NCBI GenBank assembly: GCA_947626415.1
Contig: CANQSA010000001.1
Span: 124,001-188,000, forward strand
Length of the DNA: 64,000 nucleotides
Direction: 5' to 3'
Origin: an uncultured Lachnospiraceae bacterium
GTDB lineage: Bacteria > Bacillota > Clostridia > Lachnospirales > Lachnospiraceae
Shown here: one piece after another, positions 56,826 through 64,000 of the stretch
Numbering within the stretch: the stretch's first letter is position 1
Layout: every line of letters starts with the position of its first letter
Notes under the pieces: model-generated
Told to the model about the DNA's origin: nothing
The model's input: only the letters and a program-made list of their open reading frames with translations
Databases searched by the model: none
Made by a program: the position numbers and the translations under genes

Positions 56826-57560
56826 TTATTCATCCTCCTTGTGCCGGGCAAGCCGGTCAAACACATAGTCATCATAGGCCGCGCGGATGGCCGCGCTCTG
56901 TCGGATCGCGATCGGCAGCTGATTTCCGTTCCGCAGGATACAGAGATCCGGTCCTATCTGTATGATGTAATCCATGTTCACAATGATTCCCCGGTTGATC
57001 TTCAAAAAACTCCCGTCCAACTTCTGTTCCAGTTCATGAAAAGTCATCCAGACCTTCAGCCGGCGTCCGTCGGACAGAGAAACATTGACCGCATGATTCT
57101 CGTTTTCCAAAAGACAGATCTGATCCAGGAACACCGTATACCGTTCCGGTCCCACGACAAAAGATAGCTTCTCTCTTACCAGGGAGGAAGCCTGTTTTGC
57201 GTAAAATGTCTGCAGGCGCTGGAATGTTTCGGCTATATCTTCGGCTGTCACCGGCTTAACCAGATAATGGAGCGCACGCAGAGAAAACGCCTCCACCGCA
57301 TGCTCCGGGCTGGTCGTTACAAACGCGATCCCGGTCTCCGGAGAGACCGCGCGCAGCTTCCCGGCAATTTCTACGCCATTCTCACCCGGCATATAGATAT
57401 CTAAGAATACAATATCAAAATGCGGCGGAGTCCGAGCCGCTTCCAGCAAGGCCTCCCCACCGGAAAACTTCTCCGCTTTCAGCTCCGGATTCCACTCCTG
57501 CAGCGCTTTGTCAAATTGTTTCTGTTCTCTCGGGTCATCATCACAGATTGCGATCCGCAT
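56826..57560 (-). CDS. LytTR family response regulator
   Basis: Receiver domain (1-115: AICDDDPRE, FLDIYMPGENG with phospho-acceptor Asp, and LVKPVT) and a LytTR DNA-binding domain (about 140-235, including LLENENHAVNVSLSDG and INRGIIVNMDYI). It should act as a transcription activator at direct repeats upstream of target genes. ATG 57560 has GGAG seven bases upstream; the ATG at 57572 has none. It is co-transcribed with the histidine kinase and cstA from a promoter at 57592-57621. Confidence 0.92.
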   Translation of the reverse strand: MRIAICDDDPREQKQFDKALQEWNPELKAEKFSGGEALLEAARTPPHFDIVFLDIYMPGENGVEIAGKLRAVSPETGIAFVTTSPEHAVEAFSLRALHYLVKPVTAEDIAETFQRLQTFYAKQASSLVREKLSFVVGPERYTVFLDQICLLENENHAVNVSLSDGRRLKVWMTFHELEQKLDGSFLKINRGIIVNMDYIIQIGPDLCILRNGNQLPIAIRQSAAIRAAYDDYVFDRLARHKEDE

Positions 57561-57591
57561 AGAGGTCTCCATTTCAACTGTTAACTCTAAG

Positions 57592-57621
57592 ATTATATCA
57601 TGATTTCTCCGTATTTTTCAA
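57592..57621 (-). promoter_or_regulatory. Promoter of the LytTR-kinase-cstA operon
   Basis: Minus strand TTGAAA (57621-57616), 18-base spacer, TATAAT (57597-57592), about 32 bases before the response regulator start. Confidence 0.7.
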
Positions 57622-57659
57622 GACGGCGATCCTGACGTTTACGCAGTCAAACCTGATTT

Positions 57660-59882
57660 TTATGTAATCGGGCCGCGGTTCAGTATTTCATCCATCGCTT
57701 CCAGTACCGCGGAAATTTCGAGCGGTTTGGAGAGATGGGCGTTCATGCCCGCCTGACGGCTTTTTTCCTCGTCCTCAGCAAACGCGTTCGCCGTCATCGC
57801 GAATATCGGTACCGTCGCGGCGTCGGGACGTTTCATTGCACGTATTTTTTCGGTCGCTTCAAAACCGTCCATTCCCGGCATCTGAATATCCATAAGGATG
57901 AGGTCATAATAATTTATTTCATTTTGCGCAAAAAGCTCTACCGCCTTTTGTCCGTCTTCCGCCTCGTCAATCAGCGCGCCCGTGACCGTTCCGAGCAGCT
58001 CAACGGCAATTTCACGGTTCAGTTCGTTATCCTCAGCAAGCAGAATATGCTTTCCATTGAAGTTGTAGCTCTTGTTTTCCTCGCCCGTTTTGTCTTTGGA
58101 ACTGTCAATTTCACAGCCTATTATGCGTGAGTTTTCCGTAACGGTAAATGGAAGAACAACCTCAAATTCCGAGCCCTTTCCGTATTCGCTGCGCACCGTG
58201 GCGCTGCCGCCCATCAGAGCGGAAAATTTTCGTACAATAGACAGTCCGAGTCCTGTTCCGCCGAATTTATGCGCGATCTCAGCGTCCTCCTGTTCAAACG
58301 CCTCGAATATCTTTTCAAGATTTTCTTCCTTGATTCCGATCCCCGTATCCTTAACCGCAAAACGCAGTCTGACCAAATCTCCCTCATGCGCCAGTTCGGT
58401 TACGCTCAAACCGATTTTTCCGCCCTTCGGAGTAAACTTAAATGCGTTCGAGAGAAGATTGGTAAGGATCTGATTCAGCCGCAGCGAATCGCCCACAATC
58501 AACTCATCGATCCTGCCTGAAAGCGAAATTTTAAATTCAATTTCCTTTTCCTCCGCCTGCGCCGTGTAGATATTTTCGATATTCTCAAGGAAGAGACGCA
58601 GATTAAATATCTCATTTTGGATCTGTATTTTTCCGCTTTCAATTTTTGACATATCCAGCACATCGTTAATCAGCGACATCAGATGCTTCGATGAAAGCGA
58701 CACCTTTTTCAGGCAGTCGTCAACCTTTTCGGGATCATTCGCGTTGCGGCGGGCAATCTCGGTCATGCCGATGATGCCGTTCATCGGGGTGCGTATCTCA
58801 TGGCTCATGCGGCTTAAAAACTCACTTTTTGCAAGGCTCGCTTCTTCGGCGGCTTTCTGCGCGTTTTCCGCCGATTGACGGGCGGCCTCAAGCTGCTTTG
58901 CATGTGTCTTCAGATTCATCAGATAAATGAAAAATATGATCAGCAGCATCACCATGATCGAAGCCATCATTGTAATCGCGTTTCTGTTCAGATGTCTGCT
59001 CAGGTCCCCGGTCATTTCATCTACGATTTCATACGGGACCTCCATAAGCATATACCACTGCGTGCCTTCTATGGGCGCATAATACATACACATATGTACT
59101 CCGTCGGCCTTAAATACCACCATGCCGGAATCGCCGTTTCTGAAATCGGTTTCCATCTGTTCGACGGAATATCCCGTGTCAAATTCGGCGTATTCCCTGA
59201 ATTTGGATATGACATTGCTGCCCTGCGGAAGATTGGAAAAATAGGTGTTGTAAACGATAAAGCTGCCATCCTGCGTGACGATGCTCGCGTTGGTCTGTCC
59301 GTCCTCGCTGCGCAGAAAAAGATGCTGGCCGATGGAATGCGCCGTAAACCCCGCAATAACCGCAGTCAGCTCCGCTCCCTCAAACTGTATCGGGGCAATT
59401 TGCGTACCGAGAACGATCATATTGCTATCCAGAAATGTTTCATTATAGGAAATCAATTGATCTTTGCCGTTGAGCAGATCGGCAAGAAAGCTGAGTTTGG
59501 AGGCGGCGGAGCGTTTTCCGTCTGTGCTGTAGTAAAAGCCGTCCTTGTCAATAAAGGCCATAAATTCAAAGTCGTTGTTCTGCTCCGCGGCTGCTATGAA
59601 TTTTTGCATCGCCTCAGGGCTTGCCGTGTCCTCGCCGTTAACACTTTCCGCAATGGCTTTAAGACCGCTGTACCGCATGGAAAGCCCGGATTTAAAGTTA
59701 GCCTGCGTCAGATTTGTCATCTCGCGCAGATACATCGTATTCATACTTTCCGTAAAATCAGATGTGATTCCCTCCGCAGCAAAGATCAGCCAGCTCACAA
59801 GCAGGCCTACGAACACGATCGCAAGAACCGTCACCACATAAAATCGCCTGTGTGAAATTCTTTTGCCGCTGCCTTTACTCAT
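57660..59882 (-). CDS. Hybrid sensor histidine kinase/response regulator
   Basis: A membrane-anchored hybrid kinase: helix at 12-34, an extracytoplasmic double-Cache-like sensor (about 40-300), a second helix (about 302-325), a coiled coil, and HisKA with the phospho-His in SRMSHEIRTPMNGIIG. HATPase_c follows (NQILTNLLSNAFKFT, DTGIGIKEE and GGTGLGLSIV), and a C-terminal receiver with LILMDIQMPGMDGFEA. No DNA-binding output domain is present, so signals may pass through another protein. Its start overlaps the end of the upstream lipoprotein gene by eight bases, suggesting the two act together. Confidence 0.93.
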   Translation of the reverse strand: MSKGSGKRISHRRFYVVTVLAIVFVGLLVSWLIFAAEGITSDFTESMNTMYLREMTNLTQANFKSGLSMRYSGLKAIAESVNGEDTASPEAMQKFIAAAEQNNDFEFMAFIDKDGFYYSTDGKRSAASKLSFLADLLNGKDQLISYNETFLDSNMIVLGTQIAPIQFEGAELTAVIAGFTAHSIGQHLFLRSEDGQTNASIVTQDGSFIVYNTYFSNLPQGSNVISKFREYAEFDTGYSVEQMETDFRNGDSGMVVFKADGVHMCMYYAPIEGTQWYMLMEVPYEIVDEMTGDLSRHLNRNAITMMASIMVMLLIIFFIYLMNLKTHAKQLEAARQSAENAQKAAEEASLAKSEFLSRMSHEIRTPMNGIIGMTEIARRNANDPEKVDDCLKKVSLSSKHLMSLINDVLDMSKIESGKIQIQNEIFNLRLFLENIENIYTAQAEEKEIEFKISLSGRIDELIVGDSLRLNQILTNLLSNAFKFTPKGGKIGLSVTELAHEGDLVRLRFAVKDTGIGIKEENLEKIFEAFEQEDAEIAHKFGGTGLGLSIVRKFSALMGGSATVRSEYGKGSEFEVVLPFTVTENSRIIGCEIDSSKDKTGEENKSYNFNGKHILLAEDNELNREIAVELLGTVTGALIDEAEDGQKAVELFAQNEINYYDLILMDIQMPGMDGFEATEKIRAMKRPDAATVPIFAMTANAFAEDEEKSRQAGMNAHLSKPLEISAVLEAMDEILNRGPIT

Positions 59883-61803
59883 TTTCCTTCACCGTTGTGA
59901 TCCTTCCTTCAATCTTCGATGCGATTTCTTCATTGTTATGATTGATGATATATTCCTCCAATATGCTGCGGAACGTATATTCGGTTTCACGAAGCAGTTT
60001 CACGTTTTCGGCTTTGGGCGTATCGCTGCTGTAAACATTGAGCATGGTAAAGTCGTCGCCGTTGTTGTCAAAATAGCCTTCGCCGCCCGCCATGTAATCC
60101 GTCACGGCAATCGTATATACGGCGTTCTCGTCAAGCGAAGAGCCGTCGGAAAGGGTCACATCCGCAAGCCGCGCCGGAGCGTCGGCTGAAGCCGGAATCA
60201 ATGAATATTTCAGCCCCGAAACATTCAGGAATCTTCCTCCCGGTATCCCGTTGTCGCGCTTCATCGCGGACAAACCGTTTTCCAGCATACTCTTTATAAC
60301 GTCCGCATTTACCTCAAGAATTATAATATGATCCTGATAGGGACAGACGTAATCAAGATCGTAGCTGTAAACATCGCCCTCATACAGACTTCCCCTGATC
60401 GAGCCGCCGTTTACCACGGCAATATCCGCGCCTGTTATCTCTCTGACGGCATCGGAAATCAGATTCCCTATCTCGGTCTCCTCCGTGCGCACATTGTAGT
60501 TTTCGACAAGCATATCGTGGTCGATCGTTCCTATCAGTGTGGCTCCGCTGCTGCTTCCGCTTCGCAGATATTCGTCCACCTCGGCAAACGCGGACGAAAC
60601 GTCCTCCTGAGCGCAGAGCACCGCATTGCAGCGGTTGCCGAAGTAACGCATCAGATCATTGGATATTGAAATGTTATAATTATAGCCGTTTTCAATACAG
60701 TCCTTTATTCCGTCGGGAACAATATCCGAGGTAGGCGTATAATCCACAAGATACGAATCTGCCGCTCCGTTATCCCTCATAAAAGCGTCCTGCCCTTCGG
60801 GAGTGGATAAAAGACCGAGTATTTTTCGGCAGGCGTCAAGCCGCGCTTCGCTGCCGTCCTCGGTAAGCGTTTTGTTGATTCCCAGGAATGCCGTCGGCGC
60901 GGAAACAGTCCACGCGGAATTTCCCTCGCCGCTGAACATCGGCAGCATATCAAATTCGTAACTGCTATTCTTCCTGATATTATCAAGCATCTTGACGTTA
61001 TCGAACGCCATCAGCATCTTACCGTCGCGCATTTTTTCAAAAATGGGGGCGGAATTGGAAGCCGACTTGAACGGAAGCGGATTCATATAGCCCTGTTCTA
61101 TCATTTTCAGCGGCAGATCGAGACACGTTTCAAACGAACCGCAAAAGGACGCTTTCCCGTTTTTCAGATCGTCCAGCCACTTGATTCCTTCGGAAAGCCC
61201 GAAAAAATCGGGAATCTTTATCGCAAGCGCAAAAATCGCGGTAGTGGCGGGCGTTCCGTTCACGGCAAAATCAGATCCGTTTTCGTCCGTGCCGACATGC
61301 GCTTCCTTTGCCGTTTCAAGCATCGCAAGAAGCTCATCCTGCGTTTTCGGAACAGTCAGCCCGTTTTCGCGCGCGAGCGTAGTATTATAGATATACCCGT
61401 AATATTGCGCCGGCAGCGGGATGAAATAATTTTTCCCATCTTTTGACGTCTTATGCATAATGCCGGACTGATACGAGGATATATAGGCATCCGCGCTCAG
61501 ATCCGCAAGATAGTTCAGCACGTCTCCTGTCGCAAGTGTAGACGCAATAATATCGCTGCCGTGACCGTTCCTCAGACGGCGCTCGATTTCGCCGTCAATC
61601 GTTCCCGCAGCATTTCTTTCGATTTGAAAATCAATATCCGTATAGACGGTTTCTACAAGTTTTTCCACATTGGGCAGATCATCGGTGTAAAGCATGGTAA
61701 CAACCGTTTTCTCTCCGCCGGGCTTTTCTTCTTTCTGCGAGGAGCATCCGCCGAGGCAAACCAACACCATAATCAAACAAAATATTTTCTTAAAATTCAT
61801 CAT
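59875..61803 (-). CDS. Lipoprotein: solute-binding domain fused to 5'-nucleotidase C-terminal domain
   Basis: The lipobox LGGC at Cys20 follows a short hydrophobic segment, so it is probably membrane-anchored outside. Residues about 30-420 resemble an extracellular solute-binding protein family 1 fold (PLPAQYYGYIYNTTLARENG, GLLSTPEGQDAFM). From about 424 the 5'-nucleotidase C-terminal domain follows: NLISDAVREITGADIAVVNG, GGSIRGSLYEGDV and ITVAVTDYMAGG-like AVTDYMAGGEGYF. The metallophosphatase N-terminal domain is absent, so hydrolysis is unlikely. The start is uncertain: ATG 61803 is chosen, while TTG 61821 has GGGGGAGG just upstream. It overlaps the hybrid kinase gene. Confidence 0.8.
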   Translation of the reverse strand: MMNFKKIFCLIMVLVCLGGCSSQKEEKPGGEKTVVTMLYTDDLPNVEKLVETVYTDIDFQIERNAAGTIDGEIERRLRNGHGSDIIASTLATGDVLNYLADLSADAYISSYQSGIMHKTSKDGKNYFIPLPAQYYGYIYNTTLARENGLTVPKTQDELLAMLETAKEAHVGTDENGSDFAVNGTPATTAIFALAIKIPDFFGLSEGIKWLDDLKNGKASFCGSFETCLDLPLKMIEQGYMNPLPFKSASNSAPIFEKMRDGKMLMAFDNVKMLDNIRKNSSYEFDMLPMFSGEGNSAWTVSAPTAFLGINKTLTEDGSEARLDACRKILGLLSTPEGQDAFMRDNGAADSYLVDYTPTSDIVPDGIKDCIENGYNYNISISNDLMRYFGNRCNAVLCAQEDVSSAFAEVDEYLRSGSSSGATLIGTIDHDMLVENYNVRTEETEIGNLISDAVREITGADIAVVNGGSIRGSLYEGDVYSYDLDYVCPYQDHIIILEVNADVIKSMLENGLSAMKRDNGIPGGRFLNVSGLKYSLIPASADAPARLADVTLSDGSSLDENAVYTIAVTDYMAGGEGYFDNNGDDFTMLNVYSSDTPKAENVKLLRETEYTFRSILEEYIINHNNEEIASKIEGRITTVKENE

Positions 61804-61924
61804 GTCAATATAGTACAATATCCTCCCCCTTTTTGTCAATCTCCCGCCGCCGGCCAATAGTTGTGAAGCAGCCAACGCAATCGAAGGAAATTAAGTATGC
61901 TTTGAGCTACGTTTTGGATCATTA

Positions 61925-61964
61925 TAGAAGAAGATCTGCCGCTTGTGCCTTAAAGAAGCGGCAG
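61925..61964 (-). terminator. Terminator-like hairpin after metA
   Basis: CTGCCGCTT and AAGCGGCAG (minus strand 61964-61936) form a nine-pair stem, followed by TCTTCTTCT. It lies about 60 bases after metA. The T tract is imperfect. Confidence 0.6.
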
Positions 61965-62025
61965 ACTATTCACGAACAAAAATAAGCAACGGCATCACAC
62001 TAAAAATCCTTAATTTTACGGTACT

Positions 62026-62934
62026 TTACCGCAATTCATAAGGAGTCATCTGATATACGTAGTAGTTGAGCCAGTTGCTGTACAGACAATTGGAATTCCC
62101 CCGCCATGTCAGAAGCGGTTTGTTATCCGGATTATCATCCTTGTAATAATGATAGGGAATCTGAATATCCAATCCTTTTTCCAGATCGCGCTTATATTCC
62201 TTATCCAGTGTCATCCGGTCATACTCCGAATGGCCCGTGACAAAAATCTGTTTGCCTTCATCCGCAATAATGATATAGCTTCCTGCCTGTTCGGACCGCG
62301 CCAGAACCGTCAGCGCCGGATTCGCCGCTACCGCTTCCTCATCAATTCCGGTATGACGGGAATGCGGCGCCAGAAACACATCGTCAAATCCTCGCAGCAA
62401 CGGAACCTTACGCAGCAGCGCCGTGTGTTCAAATATGCCGAACATCTTATGCGGCAGCAGCACTTTTCGGATCCCGTAATGGTAATACAACCCTGCCTGT
62501 GCGCCCCAACAGATATGAAAGGTACTGGTTACATTGGTCTTAGACCACTCCATGATCTCTGTCAATTCCTCCCAGTAATTTACTTCCTCAAATTCCAACT
62601 GTTCTACCGGAGCGCCGGTAATGATCAGGCCGTCATAAGACAGTTCCTTCACTTCCGAAAAGGCCTTATAAAACTTATTGAGATGGCTGATCGGCGTATT
62701 CTTGGAAACATGCGTCTCCACATATAGAAAAGTAACCTCCACCTGCAGCGGCGTATTCGACAGCGCGCGCAATAATTGAATCTCCGTCTCTTCTTTTAAT
62801 GGCATCAGATTCAAAATCGCGATCTGCAGCGGACGGATATCCTGACTGATCGCGCGGTTCTCGTCCATAATAAATATATTTTCTTTTTCGATCACGGCTT
62901 TTGCCGGTAAATCTCCCTGAACTTTAACGGGCAT
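62026..62934 (-). CDS. metA: Homoserine O-acetyltransferase
   Basis: Acylates homoserine at the start of methionine synthesis. The nucleophile is Cys142 in [10 protein letters not shown], with His and Glu in the C-terminal part (GHSEYD). The residue that controls acyl donor choice, 111, is Glu in [10 protein letters not shown]; in this family Glu here goes with acetyl-CoA and Gly with succinyl-CoA, so the enzyme is probably an acetyltransferase. Length is 302. GGGAGG precedes the ATG. It lies 42 bases after ligA. No S-box or T-box is visible in this short gap. Confidence 0.95.
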   Translation of the reverse strand: MPVKVQGDLPAKAVIEKENIFIMDENRAISQDIRPLQIAILNLMPLKEETEIQLLRALSNTPLQVEVTFLYVETHVSKNTPISHLNKFYKAFSEVKELSYDGLIITGAPVEQLEFEEVNYWEELTEIMEWSKTNVTSTFHICWGAQAGLYYHYGIRKVLLPHKMFGIFEHTALLRKVPLLRGFDDVFLAPHSRHTGIDEEAVAANPALTVLARSEQAGSYIIIADEGKQIFVTGHSEYDRMTLDKEYKRDLEKGLDIQIPYHYYKDDNPDNKPLLTWRGNSNCLYSNWLNYYVYQMTPYELR

Positions 62935-62976
62935 TTCTTTCCCTCCCTTGCCTGTTTATATCCTCTAAAATAATCC

Positions 62977-64000
62977 CTATTCCAGCATATCCAAGAACTG
63001 TTCCTCGGTAACGACCGCGACGCCCAGTTCCTTCGCCTTCCGGTTTTTTGTAGAATTAGACATGGCGTCATTATTGATCAGATAATCCGTCTTGCCGGTC
63101 ACGCTGCCGGTCACCTTGCCGCCCAGACTTTCGATTAGTTCCTTCACCTCATTCCGGTTGGCAAAATGCGTAACGGAGCCGGTGATCACAAAGGTTTTTC
63201 CCGCCAGCTTCTGCTCTGCAGGCTCCTCCTGCTGCCCGGTCAAAATCACCTGCTCCAGCAGATGATCGTACTGCTGCCGGTGTGCCGGATTTGCGAAAAA
63301 TATCACATAGGCATGCGCGATCACATCGCCGATCCCCTCGATCTGAACCAGTTCTTCCTCCGTGGCTGCCGCCGTCTTCTCCGGATCCTCTGCAAACTGC
63401 TTACAAATGAGCTTTGCGGTCGCCAGCCCGATATTGGGGATTCCCATTCCATACAGAATCCGGTACAAAGCGGTATTCCTTGCCTGCTCAACCGACGCGG
63501 TCAGATTCTCAAAGGATTTTTCTCCCAATCCTTCCATAGACACGATCTGCGCTTTATGCTCTTTCAGATGAAAAATATCGCACCGCTCCTTTAAAAGTCC
63601 CTGCGCAATCAGCTTCTTCAGGGTTTCTTCGGAGAGGCCGTCAATATTCAGGGCATCCCGGCTGACAAGATGCGTAAAGGATTTTACATGCTTGGCGCTG
63701 CATTCCGGATTGGTACAATATAGGGTCCTGGTTTCGTTTTCTTCCTGAATCACAGCAGGACCGCCACAGGCCGGACAGGTTTCCGGGATCTCCAGATTCC
63801 CGCTGCCGGTCAGATTTTCCGCGATCTGCGGAATGATCATATTTGCCTTATAAACCAGTAAGCGGTCGCCGATTCCCAGCTTCAGTGCTTCCACAATACT
63901 GATATTGTGCACACTGGCACGGCTTACTGTCGTTCCTTCCAGTTCCACCGGTTCAAAAATCGCCACCGGATTAATCAGGCCGGTACGGCTGGGACTCCAC
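62977..64000 (-). CDS. ligA: NAD-dependent DNA ligase, C-terminal part (runs off the window)
   Basis: Only the 3' part is present; the frame stays open to the window edge (upstream in-frame residues WSPSRTGLINPVAIFEPVEL). Visible parts are the OB-fold region, the four-cysteine zinc finger (CPACGG and CTNPEC), the helix-hairpin-helix region with LYGMGIPNIGLATAK, and a C-terminal BRCT domain starting at KLAGKTFVITGSV. Catalytic KxDG lies outside. It seals nicks in replication and repair. metA follows after 42 bases. Confidence 0.96.
   Translation of the reverse strand, partial: WSPSRTGLINPVAIFEPVELEGTTVSRASVHNISIVEALKLGIGDRLLVYKANMIIPQIAENLTGSGNLEIPETCPACGGPAVIQEENETRTLYCTNPECSAKHVKSFTHLVSRDALNIDGLSEETLKKLIAQGLLKERCDIFHLKEHKAQIVSMEGLGEKSFENLTASVEQARNTALYRILYGMGIPNIGLATAKLICKQFAEDPEKTAAATEEELVQIEGIGDVIAHAYVIFFANPAHRQQYDHLLEQVILTGQQEEPAEQKLAGKTFVITGSVTHFANRNEVKELIESLGGKVTGSVTGKTDYLINNDAMSNSTKNRKAKELGVAVVTEEQFLDMLE

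Noticed and set aside
58875..59855. 326-codon open frame on the plus strand
   Set aside because: Antisense to the hybrid kinase gene, whose domains are clear.
62935..62976. SAM riboswitch before metA
   Set aside because: Only 42 bases separate metA from ligA, too short for an S-box.

Overview
The window looks like chromosomal DNA of a spore-forming, anaerobic Firmicute, most likely a Lachnospiraceae-type Clostridium. This rests on conserved gene blocks: cysS-mrnC-rlmB-sigH; pyrH-frr-uppS-cdsA-dxr-rseP-ispG-polC with a Gram-positive PolC; a spore-type LysM/GH18 hydrolase; a SpoVB-like flippase; and AGGAGG ribosome binding sites before most genes. Most genes lie on the minus strand. Base composition looks moderate and fairly even, apart from an AT-rich stretch near 12.6-12.9 kb.

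Layout. 0-3.1 kb: two GH43 glycosidases and galactokinase. 3.2-9.5 kb: tRNA-Thr, then sigH, rlmB, mrnC, cysS, cysE, a DUF2156 protein, ispF and a PAP2-like membrane protein. 9.6-12.9 kb: tRNA-Met with its own promoter and terminator, then a small accessory patch with an unknown gene, an Xre/AbiEii-type toxin-antitoxin pair and a TnpV transposon remnant. 12.9-16.6 kb: a REC-GGDEF regulator, a STAS-kinase fusion and a tyrosine phosphatase. 16.6-21.4 kb: TspO, a small membrane protein, then a carbamoyltransferase-CPBP-glf-glycosyltransferase operon. 21.7-31.4 kb: a small membrane protein, argS, a UDP-sugar pyrophosphorylase, carAB, a NUDIX hydrolase and a LysM-GH18 protein. 31.5-42.9 kb: the polC to pyrH operon. 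43-47.7 kb: an iscU/iscS-type pair, a flippase and an AAA/DUF4143 ATPase.

The most interesting locus is 47.8-53.9 kb. It is an NHLM-type bacteriocin export operon: a short HlyD-like protein, a C39-peptidase ABC transporter, a second ABC transporter, a 65-residue protein, and an ECF-like sigma factor. It ends in a previously uncalled Nif11-like double-glycine precursor peptide. The precursor gene is interrupted by a run of nine G; removing one G restores a 77-residue precursor with a 16-residue amphipathic core. No modification enzyme is visible, so the mature product may be an unmodified helical peptide whose production could be switched by slippage in the G tract.

Upstream, 54-57.6 kb holds CstA with an AgrC-like histidine kinase and a LytTR response regulator. 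57.7-61.8 kb holds a hybrid sensor kinase overlapping a lipoprotein that fuses a solute-binding domain to a 5'-nucleotidase C-terminal domain without the catalytic domain. The window ends with metA (acetyl-type by Glu111) and the 3' part of ligA. All names rest on reading the translated sequences; no database search was run.
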